A DNA stretch of 64,000 nucleotides, from positions 1,841,501 through 1,905,500 of the forward strand of contig NZ_CP022998.1 in NCBI RefSeq assembly GCF_002277895.1, written 5' to 3'. Shown here one piece after another: positions 55,701 through 64,000 of this stretch. The position numbers and the translations under genes are program-made. The notes under the pieces were generated by a model. The model saw only the letters and a program-made list of their open reading frames with translations, had not been told where the DNA came from and did not search any database. The DNA comes from Rhizobium sp. 11515TR (GTDB taxonomy: Bacteria > Pseudomonadota > Alphaproteobacteria > Rhizobiales > Rhizobiaceae). Numbering within the stretch: position 1 is the stretch's first letter; each line of letters begins with the position of its first letter.

Positions 55701-56786
55701 TTAGCCGTCCTCCTGATGAAGCAGGATCGTTGCTCCGAATGCCAATGCGACGATCACGGGTATCCATGCCGCCACGTAGGGAGGAACCACTCCGCTGCTC
55801 CCGAATGCCTTTACAAGCACGGTGACAACATAAAGCACGAAGCCGGAGAGGATTCCACCCAGAATCACAGAGCGCGATTGATTGAATCTACTGAATTTTA
55901 GGGACACGGTTGCCGCAATCAGAGTCATTGCCACGAGAAGGAATGGCTGTGACAGCAGCGAGTGAAACTGTGTCTCAAGTGCGTTGGTCGAGATGCCGAA
56001 GGAGCGTGCGACCTTTATTCGATTAGAAAGATCATAAAAAGCAATGGTTTCCGGTTGCGCCAAACGTTGCGAGACGAAATCCTGTTTCAGATTCGTACGG
56101 ACCTGTATCGAATTTTTGTGATCCGGAATTTCGCCCGGCCGCCGTTCGACAACATTGTTAAGAAGCCAGTAACCATCTTCCAACTTTGCCGAGTCCGCAT
56201 CCTGTCGCAGGACGATATTTCCCTGTGAATCGAAGTGGATAAACACGACACCCGTCAGGGTCGTTCCGTTGTTCAGAATGGCCTTTGCACCAATGATCGT
56301 GTCGTCTTTTCCGTTGGACTGGCGCAGCCATGGAATCGAAAGCGTATTGCGATAGGACGGGTCGCCGCGCAGATCGGCTTCGATCGCTTCGGCATGTCGC
56401 TGGCCCCATGCCGCTACCGGATTGAGGGCAAGCATGGTCAGAAGCCCGACGCAGAAAGCACCCATCAGGAAGGGTGTCATGAACTGCCACACGGAGATGC
56501 CGGCAGCGCGCGCGATAACCAGCTCGCGGCGGCGGTTGAGGGCGATCAGCACCGTCATGCCCACGAAGAGCGCGATGAACGGCACCGTCTGCTGCAGGAT
56601 GAACGGCAGTCTGACCGCCGTCATCAGCAAGCCGATGGAGACGGTATATCCGGGCAGGCCGGCGAGCCGTCCAGCGGTCTCGCTGAAATCGACGAGATAA
56701 ACGATCGAGACGACGCCAAGGAAGAACCAGAACGTCGTCACGATGTAACGCGTGAAGAAGTAGCGCCCGAGCGTACCGAAAATCAT
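55701..56786 (-). CDS. lptG: LPS export permease LptG
   Basis: Inner-membrane permease of the LptBFG transporter that extracts lipopolysaccharide. The 361-residue product has helices at both ends and a periplasmic beta-jellyroll in the middle (about 105-265). The YFFTRYIVTTFWFF start and ELVIARAAGIS coupling helix are typical. The start at 56786 overlaps the lptF stop by four bases (ATGA). Confidence 0.92.
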   Translation of the reverse strand: MIFGTLGRYFFTRYIVTTFWFFLGVVSIVYLVDFSETAGRLAGLPGYTVSIGLLMTAVRLPFILQQTVPFIALFVGMTVLIALNRRRELVIARAAGISVWQFMTPFLMGAFCVGLLTMLALNPVAAWGQRHAEAIEADLRGDPSYRNTLSIPWLRQSNGKDDTIIGAKAILNNGTTLTGVVFIHFDSQGNIVLRQDADSAKLEDGYWLLNNVVERRPGEIPDHKNSIQVRTNLKQDFVSQRLAQPETIAFYDLSNRIKVARSFGISTNALETQFHSLLSQPFLLVAMTLIAATVSLKFSRFNQSRSVILGGILSGFVLYVVTVLVKAFGSSGVVPPYVAAWIPVIVALAFGATILLHQEDG

Positions 56787-57961
56787 GCACCGCCCCCGTT
56801 CGAGCTGCCTGGTGCGGTCGGGATGCGGTCCTGAATTCTTTGCCGCCAGTTGCTGAGGCGGTTGCGGATCGAGACGGGCATCGTCATCTTCCGGTTCCGC
56901 AGCAAGAGGATGATCGCGATAAGCGCCGCGACGATATTGATTGCGTAGAGAACGCCGATAAATTTGGCTGAATGGTCGATCTGGTTGGCAGCGTAGAAAT
57001 CTGCCCAGCGCAACGCGAAGGATAGGGTCAGCGCCGACACCATCGGATGTAGCCGTGCCTCGCGATGTGATCGCGCATCACCGGCGATAACAAGCGATAT
57101 CAGCGCAAAGATTGCCGGCAGCGCCCAGTCGTTAAGGCGGCGATGCAATTCAGCGCGGTAATCGCCAGGTCTTTGCTTGTAGTCCGGATCGTTCGTATCC
57201 GGATTGAGCAGGAAGCCAAGGCTGCGGTCGCTGGCACGGGCATTTGCCTGGCCGCGGCTTTGCGTCATATCCGACAGGTCGAAGGAGTAGGAATCGAACT
57301 TGATGACCGAGACGCTGCCATCGGGCGTCTTGCGGTGGACCTCGCCGTCCTTCATCAGCAGCGACGTACCGCTCGGATCGACGGCGCCTTCCTTGGCATA
57401 ATAGATGAGGTCAAAGGCGGGGTCGCGGGAATCGACGACAAACAGCCCCTTCAGGATTCGCCCCGAAAGCCGCTGCGAGATCTGCACATAGAGCCCATCT
57501 TCGATACGTCGGAAGTTCTTCTCTTCGATCACGGTGGACAGAAGATCGGCATAGGCCTCGGCCACCATCTGGCGGGCGGCGACACGCGCTCTCGGCTCGA
57601 CGACATTGTCGACGAAAAAGGAGAACACGCTAATCGCAATGGCGAGAATCATGATCGGGCGGATGATGATGCTGCGCTTCGCGCCGGCAGCTTCCATGAC
57701 GGTCAGCTCGGAATCACTGTTCATCGCCGTCAAGGTCTGTGTGATGCCGATGACCAACGCGAAAGGCAGAACGATCGGGATGATCGTCGGCAGAATGAGC
57801 GTCGCAAGCTTCGCGAACGACCCCATCGACTGGCCGCTATCGGTCACGAGATTGATGCGTTGCAGGACCTGGGTGGTCCAAATAATGGCGAGCACTGGCA
57901 GCAGCGCTACCAGGAACATCATACCGACACGCCGTACGATATATGTCTCGAATAACTTCAT
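56783..57961 (-). CDS. lptF: LPS export permease LptF
   Basis: Partner of LptG in the LptBFG complex. The 392-residue product has the same layout: helices, central jellyroll and helices, with the ELTVMEAAGAKR coupling segment. The tail is Arg-rich. The start at 57961 (MKLFETYIVRRVG) matches the family; the upstream open frame is not conserved in character. It heads the run lptF-lptG-lptD-surA-pdxA-rsmA. Confidence 0.92.
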   Translation of the reverse strand: MKLFETYIVRRVGMMFLVALLPVLAIIWTTQVLQRINLVTDSGQSMGSFAKLATLILPTIIPIVLPFALVIGITQTLTAMNSDSELTVMEAAGAKRSIIIRPIMILAIAISVFSFFVDNVVEPRARVAARQMVAEAYADLLSTVIEEKNFRRIEDGLYVQISQRLSGRILKGLFVVDSRDPAFDLIYYAKEGAVDPSGTSLLMKDGEVHRKTPDGSVSVIKFDSYSFDLSDMTQSRGQANARASDRSLGFLLNPDTNDPDYKQRPGDYRAELHRRLNDWALPAIFALISLVIAGDARSHREARLHPMVSALTLSFALRWADFYAANQIDHSAKFIGVLYAINIVAALIAIILLLRNRKMTMPVSIRNRLSNWRQRIQDRIPTAPGSSNGGGA

Positions 57962-58063
57962 GCCGGCCCTTAAACGCAACAGCTGCCGAACGAGCCGACA
58001 GAGATTCACCCTCCTCTACGCTGTTTACGTTTTTTTGGCGACAACCAACTCGAAAAAAATTCG

Positions 58064-58846
58064 TTAATTTTCCGAGATTCTTCTGTCGTGTGTCGTTTGG
58101 GATAAAGCGAGCAGCGCGGCGAATATGACAAGCGAGGAAAGCCAGCCGAGGACGGCATCGGAAAGATAGTGTCCGCCAAAGGCTACTCTAAGTGCCGGAA
58201 TCAGCAGCGAAACTGCCGCGATCGGCAGGGCGGCCGCCGATCGGAACGGCTGCGGAATGATGAGGATCAGACAGAACAGCCAGCCTGCCGCTGCCGCTTC
58301 GCCCGAGACGAAGGAACAGTTACTGACACATTTGCCGGCGAAGGATCCGGCATGCACGAAATCGAGCGTGCCGCCGAAGAGATCGGTCTGTCGTGGGCGC
58401 GGGCGCCCGGAGAAGGCTTTCAGCCACAGATTGACGATCAGCACGGGGCCTAGGAGCAGGGAGCCGAGCGCGATCTTGAGATTGCGGGCTCTGAGCGCGT
58501 TGAAGGTCGCGCCGTGATCCTGCCAGCATCTGAGAAGCATCCAGAGCAGCACGAAAGCGACGACGTAAGGTAGCTGAAAGAATATTTCCCTCAGCAGGCG
58601 CATGTGCTGATCGCCGCTATAAGGGAAAATGCCGCAGATCTGGTCGGGCTTGGTGCTTCCGAGGCATTGCTGCGGTTGGAAGAACATGGTCGCGACGCCG
58701 AGGTCGATCTGTGGAAAAAGTGAAAACAGACCCAGCAAAGCCCACCAAAGACAGAAGAGAGCGATGAAGGTATCACCCGCCGTGCGCGGCCGTAGAATCT
58801 CCGGAAAGCGATCTTCGCGATTGAGGCTATTGAAATCTATGATCAA
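58064..58846 (-). CDS. PAP2-family membrane phosphatase (LpxE-like), variant motif 2
   Basis: A 260-residue membrane protein with about six helices. Motif 1 is K143...RPRPR (148-152) and motif 3 is R220...H226...D230 (LRVAFGGHYLSD). Motif 2 reads SFVSGEAA at 178-185, so the usual PSGH has Glu in place of His. The family includes lipid A 1-phosphatase LpxE and undecaprenyl/phosphatidylglycerol phosphate phosphatases; the substrate here is open. The start is probably TTG at 58846 with GGAAAG six bases upstream. It follows lptF's neighbourhood on the same strand but is not overlapping with it. Confidence 0.8.
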   Translation of the reverse strand: MIIDFNSLNREDRFPEILRPRTAGDTFIALFCLWWALLGLFSLFPQIDLGVATMFFQPQQCLGSTKPDQICGIFPYSGDQHMRLLREIFFQLPYVVAFVLLWMLLRCWQDHGATFNALRARNLKIALGSLLLGPVLIVNLWLKAFSGRPRPRQTDLFGGTLDFVHAGSFAGKCVSNCSFVSGEAAAAGWLFCLILIIPQPFRSAAALPIAAVSLLIPALRVAFGGHYLSDAVLGWLSSLVIFAALLALSQTTHDRRISEN

Positions 58847-59048
58847 GGCGGCTTTCCGACAAGAATTGTGCCGCCGAGGCGGCTAAAACACCGTCGCGCG
58901 CAATCTAGCCTCGCTAAATGACAGGGATTTGAAGCCGCCAACCGCCATATATAAGGAATGCAGCGCCAAACGCTTGTATTCCTTAGTCAGACCTTGAATG
59001 ATGGTTGTGCAAAGTTCTCTCACTACGACGCATATTATCGGAGCAGAA

Positions 59049-60545
59049 ATGTCTGTGAAATTCGAGATTTCCTTCGCCAAGTCGGCTCGTCTCAGCGGCG
59101 GTCTGGCCATTCTCCTGAAAGGCACGGATAGTGAGCTGCCGGCTGGTGCCGAGAGCGCCGATCCGGCGAATGTTTTCGCCAAGGCGGCGCCGGTGTCCGG
59201 CTTCAAGAGCAAAGCGTTGAGCAGTCTGGATATCATCGCGCCGGAAGCCTCGCCCGTCGACCGGATCATCGTCATCGGTGCCGGCAAGGCCAAGGGCCTG
59301 AACGCGCACGACTGGTTGAAGCTCGGCGGCACAGCAGCCGCAAAAATCCGCAATACCGAGAAGGTCGCGATCTTCCTCGATGCACCTAGCGTCGAAGTCG
59401 GGCCAAAGGAAGCGGCCGATTTTGCCCTGGGCATGCTTCTGCGTGCCTACAGCTTCGATACCTACAAGACGAAGAAGGGCGATGAGGACGAGAAGGGCGC
59501 CTCCCGCAAGGCGGTGAAGGTGACGATCGTCACCCAGGAAGCGGCAGCTGCCAAGAAGCTATACGCGACCTCCGAAGCCGTGGCTGGGGGCGTGATTCTC
59601 GCGCGCGATCTCGTCAACGAGCCGCCGAATGTTCTCGGGCCCGTGGAATTTGCGGCCAAGGCAAAAGAATTGGAAAAGCTTGGCGTCGAGATCGAGATCC
59701 TGACGGAGCGTGAAATGCGCCGGCTCGGTATGGCGGCCCTGCTGGGGGTCGCGCAAGGTTCTGCCCGTCCGCCGCGGCTGGTGATCATGCAATGGAAGGG
59801 CGGCAAGGCGAAGGACAAGCCGGTCGCCTTCATCGGCAAGGGCGTCGTCTTCGACACCGGCGGTATCTCCATCAAGCCGGCTGCAGGCATGGAGGAGATG
59901 AAGGGGGACATGGGAGGGGCTGCGGCCGTGACCGGCCTTATGCATACGCTTGCGGCACGCGAAGCCAAGGTCAACGCCATCGGCGTCATCGGTCTTGTGG
60001 AAAACATGCCCGACGGCAATGCACAGCGCCCGGGCGATATCGTCACCTCCATGTCCGGCCAGACGATCGAGATCATCAACACGGATGCCGAGGGGCGGCT
60101 CGTTCTTTGCGATGCGCTCTGGTACACGAATGACCGCTTCAAGCCGCAGTTCATGATCAATCTGGCGACCTTGACCGGCGCGATCCTGGTCGCGCTCGGC
60201 AATCTACAGGCCGGTCTGTTCTGCAATGACGACAAGCTGGCGGGTGAGTTGACGGCGGCAGGCCTTGTGACAGATGAGCGTCTGTGGCGTATGCCGCTCG
60301 GCAAGGACTACGACAAGATGATCGACAGTAAGTTCGCCGATATGAAGAATACCGGTGGACGCCACGCAGGTTCGATCACCGCTGCCCAGTTCCTCAAGCG
60401 CTTCGTCGGCGACACGCCCTGGGCGCATCTTGATATTGCCGGCACGGCGATGGGCTCGGTTCAGGATGAGATCAATCAGTCCTGGGGTTCCGGTTTCGGC
60501 GTGCGCCTGCTCGATGAACTGGTCCGTGCCAACTACGAATCGTGA
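59049..60545 (+). CDS. pepA: Leucyl aminopeptidase
   Basis: Cytosolic zinc/manganese aminopeptidase. The 498-residue product has the signature NTDAEGRL with metal ligands, [10 protein letters not shown], and NEPPNVLGP. It removes N-terminal residues from peptides; PepA also acts in site-specific recombination in E. coli. GGAG lies six bases before the ATG at 59049. A RIME-like repeat and holC follow. Confidence 0.94.
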   Translation: MSVKFEISFAKSARLSGGLAILLKGTDSELPAGAESADPANVFAKAAPVSGFKSKALSSLDIIAPEASPVDRIIVIGAGKAKGLNAHDWLKLGGTAAAKIRNTEKVAIFLDAPSVEVGPKEAADFALGMLLRAYSFDTYKTKKGDEDEKGASRKAVKVTIVTQEAAAAKKLYATSEAVAGGVILARDLVNEPPNVLGPVEFAAKAKELEKLGVEIEILTEREMRRLGMAALLGVAQGSARPPRLVIMQWKGGKAKDKPVAFIGKGVVFDTGGISIKPAAGMEEMKGDMGGAAAVTGLMHTLAAREAKVNAIGVIGLVENMPDGNAQRPGDIVTSMSGQTIEIINTDAEGRLVLCDALWYTNDRFKPQFMINLATLTGAILVALGNLQAGLFCNDDKLAGELTAAGLVTDERLWRMPLGKDYDKMIDSKFADMKNTGGRHAGSITAAQFLKRFVGDTPWAHLDIAGTAMGSVQDEINQSWGSGFGVRLLDELVRANYES

Positions 60546-60562
60546 CCAGCCGGATTTTGTGA

Positions 60563-60670
60563 GATAGCGCCTTTCCGCTTTTCTTCGAATCGCGAAAATG
60601 CGCTATCCTCCCTTGTGACGCATTCCGAACGGAAAACCGCTTCGCACTTTGCCTGGAATTGCTCTAGAAG
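60563..60670. repeat. RIME-like repeat between pepA and holC
   Basis: GATAGCGC (60563-60570) pairs with GCGCTATC (60600-60607). A second half reads GGAAAACCGCTTCGCACTTT then GGAATTGCTCTAG, which is the reverse orientation of the copy at 9264. It ends seven bases before the holC start, so holC's ribosome site (GAGGCGCC) directly follows it. Confidence 0.7.
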
Positions 60671-60677
60671 AGGCGCC

Positions 60678-61127
60678 ATGACCGACGTTCTCTTTTACCA
60701 CCTGACGGAATCGAAGCTCGAAGATGCCCTGCCGCCGCTGATCGACAAGAGTGTCGAACGCGGCTGGCAGGTCGCTGTGCAGATGCGCGAGCCGGCACGG
60801 CGCGATCTTCTCGATAGCCATCTATGGACCTATCGCGAGGATAGCTTTTTGCCGCATGGCACCGATGAAGACGAAATGGCAAGTCGCCAGCCCGTGCTGC
60901 TGACGATTTCGCCTGACAATATAAATGATGCCACCGTGCGTTTCTTCATCGATGGCGCCGAGGTGACGGATGTCGGAGCCTATCAGCGCGTCGTGCTGAT
61001 GTTCGACGGCTATGATCAGGAACAGTTGGAAAGCGCGCGCGCCCAATGGAAACGCCTGAAGGGCGAGGGGCATAATCTCACCTATTGGCAGCAGACGCAG
61101 GACGGCCGGTGGGAGAAGAAGGCCTGA
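60678..61127 (+). CDS. holC: DNA polymerase III chi subunit
   Basis: Clamp-loader accessory subunit linking the polymerase to SSB. The 149-residue product has the FYHL start and the conserved LLDSHLWTYREDSFLPHG segment. Start ATG at 60678, right after a palindromic repeat. pepA-holC is the normal order in rhizobia and other proteobacteria. Confidence 0.92.
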   Translation: MTDVLFYHLTESKLEDALPPLIDKSVERGWQVAVQMREPARRDLLDSHLWTYREDSFLPHGTDEDEMASRQPVLLTISPDNINDATVRFFIDGAEVTDVGAYQRVVLMFDGYDQEQLESARAQWKRLKGEGHNLTYWQQTQDGRWEKKA

Positions 61128-61153
61128 CCTTTCCCCCATCGTGAAGAGCAGCT

Positions 61154-61699
61154 TTACGCGCCTTCCGACAGGATCTTCTGGATGAAATCCTTCTTCGCCG
61201 CCGTATAGGATGCGCGATCATTGGCATATTTTGCCGCCAGTTCGATCTTCAGTGCCTCATAGGCATGCGCAAGATCCGGTTCCCTACGCAACCGGTCGCG
61301 AAAGATCAGGAAGTTGCGCCAGGTCGGGCCGCCATATTCGACCACATGCACGAGGTGCGTGCGCGTATCCCCTTGAATGTCACGGCCGAAAATATGGTCG
61401 TCCGGTACGATATTGCTGCCGGCATAGACGTAGCCGATGGAGGCCATCGGCTCGACACAGGCAAGCCCATCCTCGAACCGCCGCACGCCAACGGCAATAT
61501 CGATGATCGGCTTGGCTTTTATCGTTGGGATCGAGGTGCTGCCGAAATGCTGGACATCGACGGCAAGGTCGCCGAGAGCCTTGCGAATGGCAGCTTCCTC
61601 CAGCAAATATGCTTCGTGCCAGCTCTGGTTCGGGTCGGCGAGTTTGACGGATTTGTTGCCGACGCCGAGGCCAAAAGATTGTTCATGCTCCGATGCCAT
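61154..61699 (-). CDS. GrpB/UPF0157 family protein
   Basis: A 181-residue protein of the GrpB (UPF0157) family, related to nucleotidyltransferases; the core has HFGSTSIPTIKAKPIID with a GSTS nucleotide-binding pattern. Activity is not established. The start at 61699 has GGAGAG six bases upstream, and earlier Met codons would leave no ribosome site. It lies 75 bases downstream of the sugar dehydrogenase on the same strand. Confidence 0.84.
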   Translation of the reverse strand: MASEHEQSFGLGVGNKSVKLADPNQSWHEAYLLEEAAIRKALGDLAVDVQHFGSTSIPTIKAKPIIDIAVGVRRFEDGLACVEPMASIGYVYAGSNIVPDDHIFGRDIQGDTRTHLVHVVEYGGPTWRNFLIFRDRLRREPDLAHAYEALKIELAAKYANDRASYTAAKKDFIQKILSEGA

Positions 61700-61774
61700 A
61701 GGCATCTCTCCAGTGAAGACGATGCGCCACGCTAGCACGCCGCGGGCGGCATTGTCTTCACGGGGAAAGCCTCA

Positions 61775-62698
61775 TCAATCGTAAAATGCGTCGACAAATT
61801 TCCGCTTGCCGAGCATGAAGGCATCGGCAACGTGGCGCAGCGGCGAAACGTCGACATCGGATGTACCGGCTTTGACGATCTCGGCAAAGCGGCGATAGAG
61901 CGAAGGATATTCGGCCTCGGGCGCCGAGAATTTCAGCTCGCCATTGACCGAAAGCTTGGAACCGCCTTCGGCAAGAAGCATCTGGCCGGCATCCGTCTCG
62001 GCGACGATATCCCAGCTCTGCTTGCCCGTCTGGCGCCAGTCGAATTCGGCGCGGACAGGAAGGCCGGTTCCGCTCTTGAAATGCAGGTCGGCCGCAATCG
62101 GCGAATCACGGTTTTCCGGGAATTCGAGCGTCGCGCCGGTCAGAAAGAGCGGCGGCAGGATGTGGGTCACGATCGACAGGGCATTGATGCCCGGATCGAA
62201 GACGCCAAGGCCGCCGGCCTGCCAGATCCATTCCTGGTTCGGATGCCAGTGGCGGACATCTTCCTTCCAGATCACATGGGCACTGCGGATATTGGTGCTG
62301 GCGAGGAAGCTCTTTGCAGCCTCCACTGCCGGCGCATAACGCGAGTGCCAGCTTGCAAAGAGCGACACGCCCTTGCTCTTTGCAAGGTTTTCAAGATCCG
62401 CCACTTCGCTGAGCGTCGCGCCCGGCGGCTTTTCCATGAAAACATGCTTGCCGGCCGAAAGCGCCTTGTATGCGGCTTCATAACGATATTGCGGCGGCAT
62501 GCAGAGAGAAACGGCATCGATGTCAGGCACGGCATCGAGCATGGCTTCGATCGTCGTGAAGGCGGGGATGCCTTCGACAGTGCCATGACGGCTTGCCGTC
62601 GCGATCAGTTTGAAATCCGCATTGTTCGCGATGGACGGAAGATGCTGGTCGCGGACGATCTTGCCGACACCGACGATAGCGAGGTTGATGGGGGACAT
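61775..62698 (-). CDS. Gfo/Idh/MocA dehydrogenase, probable D-galactose/L-arabinose 1-dehydrogenase
   Basis: A 307-residue NAD(P)-dependent oxidoreductase. The Rossmann motif is VGVGKIVRDQHLP at the start and the catalytic Lys lies in EKPPGATL. The segments WKEDVRHWHPNQEWIW and FDPGINALSIVTHILP closely resemble the sugar 1-dehydrogenase of the Azospirillum arabinose pathway. It would oxidise the aldose to a lactone. The start at 62698 gives the standard N-terminus. It is divergent from a TRAP transporter, which may import the substrate or product. Confidence 0.84.
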   Translation of the reverse strand: MSPINLAIVGVGKIVRDQHLPSIANNADFKLIATASRHGTVEGIPAFTTIEAMLDAVPDIDAVSLCMPPQYRYEAAYKALSAGKHVFMEKPPGATLSEVADLENLAKSKGVSLFASWHSRYAPAVEAAKSFLASTNIRSAHVIWKEDVRHWHPNQEWIWQAGGLGVFDPGINALSIVTHILPPLFLTGATLEFPENRDSPIAADLHFKSGTGLPVRAEFDWRQTGKQSWDIVAETDAGQMLLAEGGSKLSVNGELKFSAPEAEYPSLYRRFAEIVKAGTSDVDVSPLRHVADAFMLGKRKFVDAFYD

Positions 62699-62902
62699 GA
62701 GTGTCTCTCGATTAGTATGATTATTGATGCGATCTTTATCAGAATGCCTGATGTGGGCAAGGGCGGCAAATCGCAAATGCAGGCGGCAGGTCCAATCTTG
62801 ATGCTTGGAAAACGGGTGCCGGCTCTTGATTCACAGCCTGAAATCGGCACTCTTCCTCTGCGCAGCCAAAAGATCCGGGAAGAATCGCTGCGGGGGGAAA
62901 TC

Positions 62903-63478
62903 ATGAAAACATTGCTCGGCTTCAGCCGAATCGTCGACTATGTGACTGAGATTATTGGAAAATCAGTCTCATGGCTTATTCTGGTGGCCGTCTTGGTCAG
63001 CGCCGGAAATGCCGTCGTGCGCAAGGTCTTCAACACCTCGTCTAACGCATGGCTGGAAGCGCAATGGTATCTGTTCGGCGCCGCCTTCATGCTCGCCGCC
63101 GCCTACACGCTGCGCCAGAATGAACATATCCGCATCGATATCGTCTACGGCTCCCTGCCGCGCCGGGTGCAGCACTGGATCGACCTGCTGGGCCACTGCC
63201 TGTTCCTGATGCCTTTCGTGCTGCTCATGGTCTACGATCTCGTGCCCTATGTCCGCACCTCTTTCATGTCCGGAGAGGTGTCTTCCAGCGCCGGCGGCCT
63301 GATCATCTGGCCGGGCAAGGCTGTGCTGCTGGCGGGCTTCTTTCTGCTGGCGTTGCAGGGGCTTTCCGAGATCATCAAGAAGATCGCCGTCATGCGCGGC
63401 GATATGGATGATCCGACCCCCTATGTGCCGACGCATGCGCCGCTCGATATCGAAACCCCGACCGGGGAGGCGCGCTGA
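62903..63478 (+). CDS. TRAP transporter small permease (DctQ)
   Basis: A 191-residue membrane protein with four helices, the DctQ-type small subunit of a tripartite periplasmic transporter. The ATG at 62903 has GGGGGAAA upstream. The stop overlaps the large permease start by one base (TGATG). The substrate-binding protein is not in the window, so the solute is unknown. The 204-base gap to the dehydrogenase must hold both promoters. Confidence 0.88.
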   Translation: MKTLLGFSRIVDYVTEIIGKSVSWLILVAVLVSAGNAVVRKVFNTSSNAWLEAQWYLFGAAFMLAAAYTLRQNEHIRIDIVYGSLPRRVQHWIDLLGHCLFLMPFVLLMVYDLVPYVRTSFMSGEVSSSAGGLIIWPGKAVLLAGFFLLALQGLSEIIKKIAVMRGDMDDPTPYVPTHAPLDIETPTGEAR

Positions 63479-64000
63479 TGCTCGAATTCATTGCCGTGAA
63501 CATGGCGCCGATCATGTTCGCCTCGCTCATCATTTTCCTGCTTCTCGGTTATCCCGTCGCCTTCGCGCTTGCCGCCAACGGGCTGTTGTTCTTCTGGGTC
63601 GGCGTCGAGCTCGCACCCTATTCGGGCGGCACCATCAATCTCTCATGGCCGCTCCTCAACGCGCTTCCGGATCGCTTTTGGGGGGTGATGTCGAACGACA
63701 CGCTGCTGGCGATCCCGTTCTTCACCTTCATGGGCATCGTGCTGGAGCGATCCGGCATGGCCGAAGACCTGCTCGACACTGTCGGCCAGCTTTTCGGACC
63801 TATTCGCGGCGGTCTTGCCTATGCGGTGATTTTCGTCGGTGCGTTGCTGGCGGCCACCACCGGCGTCGTCGCTGCCTCGGTTATCGCCATGGGTCTGATC
63901 TCTCTGCCGATCATGCTACGCTATGGCTATGACCGGCGGGTCGCCTCCGGCGTCATCGCCGCCTCGGGTACGCTGGCGCAGATCATCCCCCCGTCGCTTG
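63478..64000 (+). CDS. TRAP transporter large permease (DctM), partial
   Basis: Translation from the ATG at 63478 gives MLEFIAVNMAPIMFASLI and continues through hydrophobic helices to the window edge at 64000. LLGYPVAFALA, NDTLLAIPFFTFMG, and VVAASVIAMG are DctM family segments. Only about 174 residues of an expected 430 or so are present. It is coupled to the small permease by TGATG overlap. Confidence 0.88.
   Translation, partial: MLEFIAVNMAPIMFASLIIFLLLGYPVAFALAANGLLFFWVGVELAPYSGGTINLSWPLLNALPDRFWGVMSNDTLLAIPFFTFMGIVLERSGMAEDLLDTVGQLFGPIRGGLAYAVIFVGALLAATTGVVAASVIAMGLISLPIMLRYGYDRRVASGVIAASGTLAQIIPPSL

Overview
The window reads as a chromosomal segment of an alphaproteobacterium in the Rhizobiaceae, most likely Rhizobium. 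The support is the high-GC coding style, the gene order rpsF-rpsR-DUF2232-rplI-dnaB, the run alr-radA-cvpA-purF, the lptF-lptG-lptD-surA-pdxA-ksgA run, the fabD-fabG-acpP-fabF-mltG-yicC-gmk run, the psd-pssA pair, and several RIME-like palindromic intergenic repeats. No tRNA, rRNA, CRISPR array, prophage or insertion sequence was seen.

Layout. 0-2.3 kb: two small EF-hand proteins around a periplasmic Cu/Zn superoxide dismutase. The EF-hand genes share a C-terminal tail and an upstream block, and one upstream block contains an exact TTAA-N7-TTAAC (CtrA-type) site. 2.3-8.1 kb: an overlapping trio (YgfZ, HD hydrolase, tyrosine phosphatase), small exported or cytoplasmic unknowns, a NUDIX hydrolase, a ynfA gene broken by an in-frame TGA, a SRAP protein and an unlisted 46-residue basic protein. 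8.4-15.4 kb: psd-pssA (phosphatidylethanolamine synthesis), a secreted acid phosphatase, an Atm1-like ABC exporter and a LysM envelope protein. 15.5-19.3 kb: a LOG-family hydrolase with an orphan gene overlapping it, RarD and citramalate synthase. 19.4-23.5 kb: a tightly overlapping minus-strand run cysS-DUF559-GFA-GFA-GFA-proline iminopeptidase. 23.7-30.3 kb: SDR, purF, cvpA, radA, lysE-type exporter and alr. 30.6-33.3 kb: an accessory block (a fourth GFA gene, an AraC regulator, azlCD) lying between alr and dnaB. 33.4-41.0 kb: dnaB, a MarR-MFS-HlyD efflux module, and the ribosomal protein operon. 41.4-50.2 kb: a histidine phosphatase, an aldo/keto reductase, fatty acid synthesis genes, mltG, yicC and gmk. 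50.2-58 kb: the lipopolysaccharide-transport and outer-membrane biogenesis operon. 58-64 kb: a variant PAP2 phosphatase, pepA, holC, a GrpB-family protein, and a sugar 1-dehydrogenase facing a TRAP transporter that runs off the right edge.

Most of the window is conserved housekeeping. The points most worth a second look are the EF-hand pair with its shared promoter block and CtrA-type site, the nonsense-interrupted ynfA, the four GFA-fold paralogues with a common C-terminal HPDxDT signature (three in a translationally coupled chain), the dispersed palindromes (one spanning the dnaB stop codon), and the PAP2 phosphatase with an altered second catalytic motif. I did not find a clearly new defence or mobile system.
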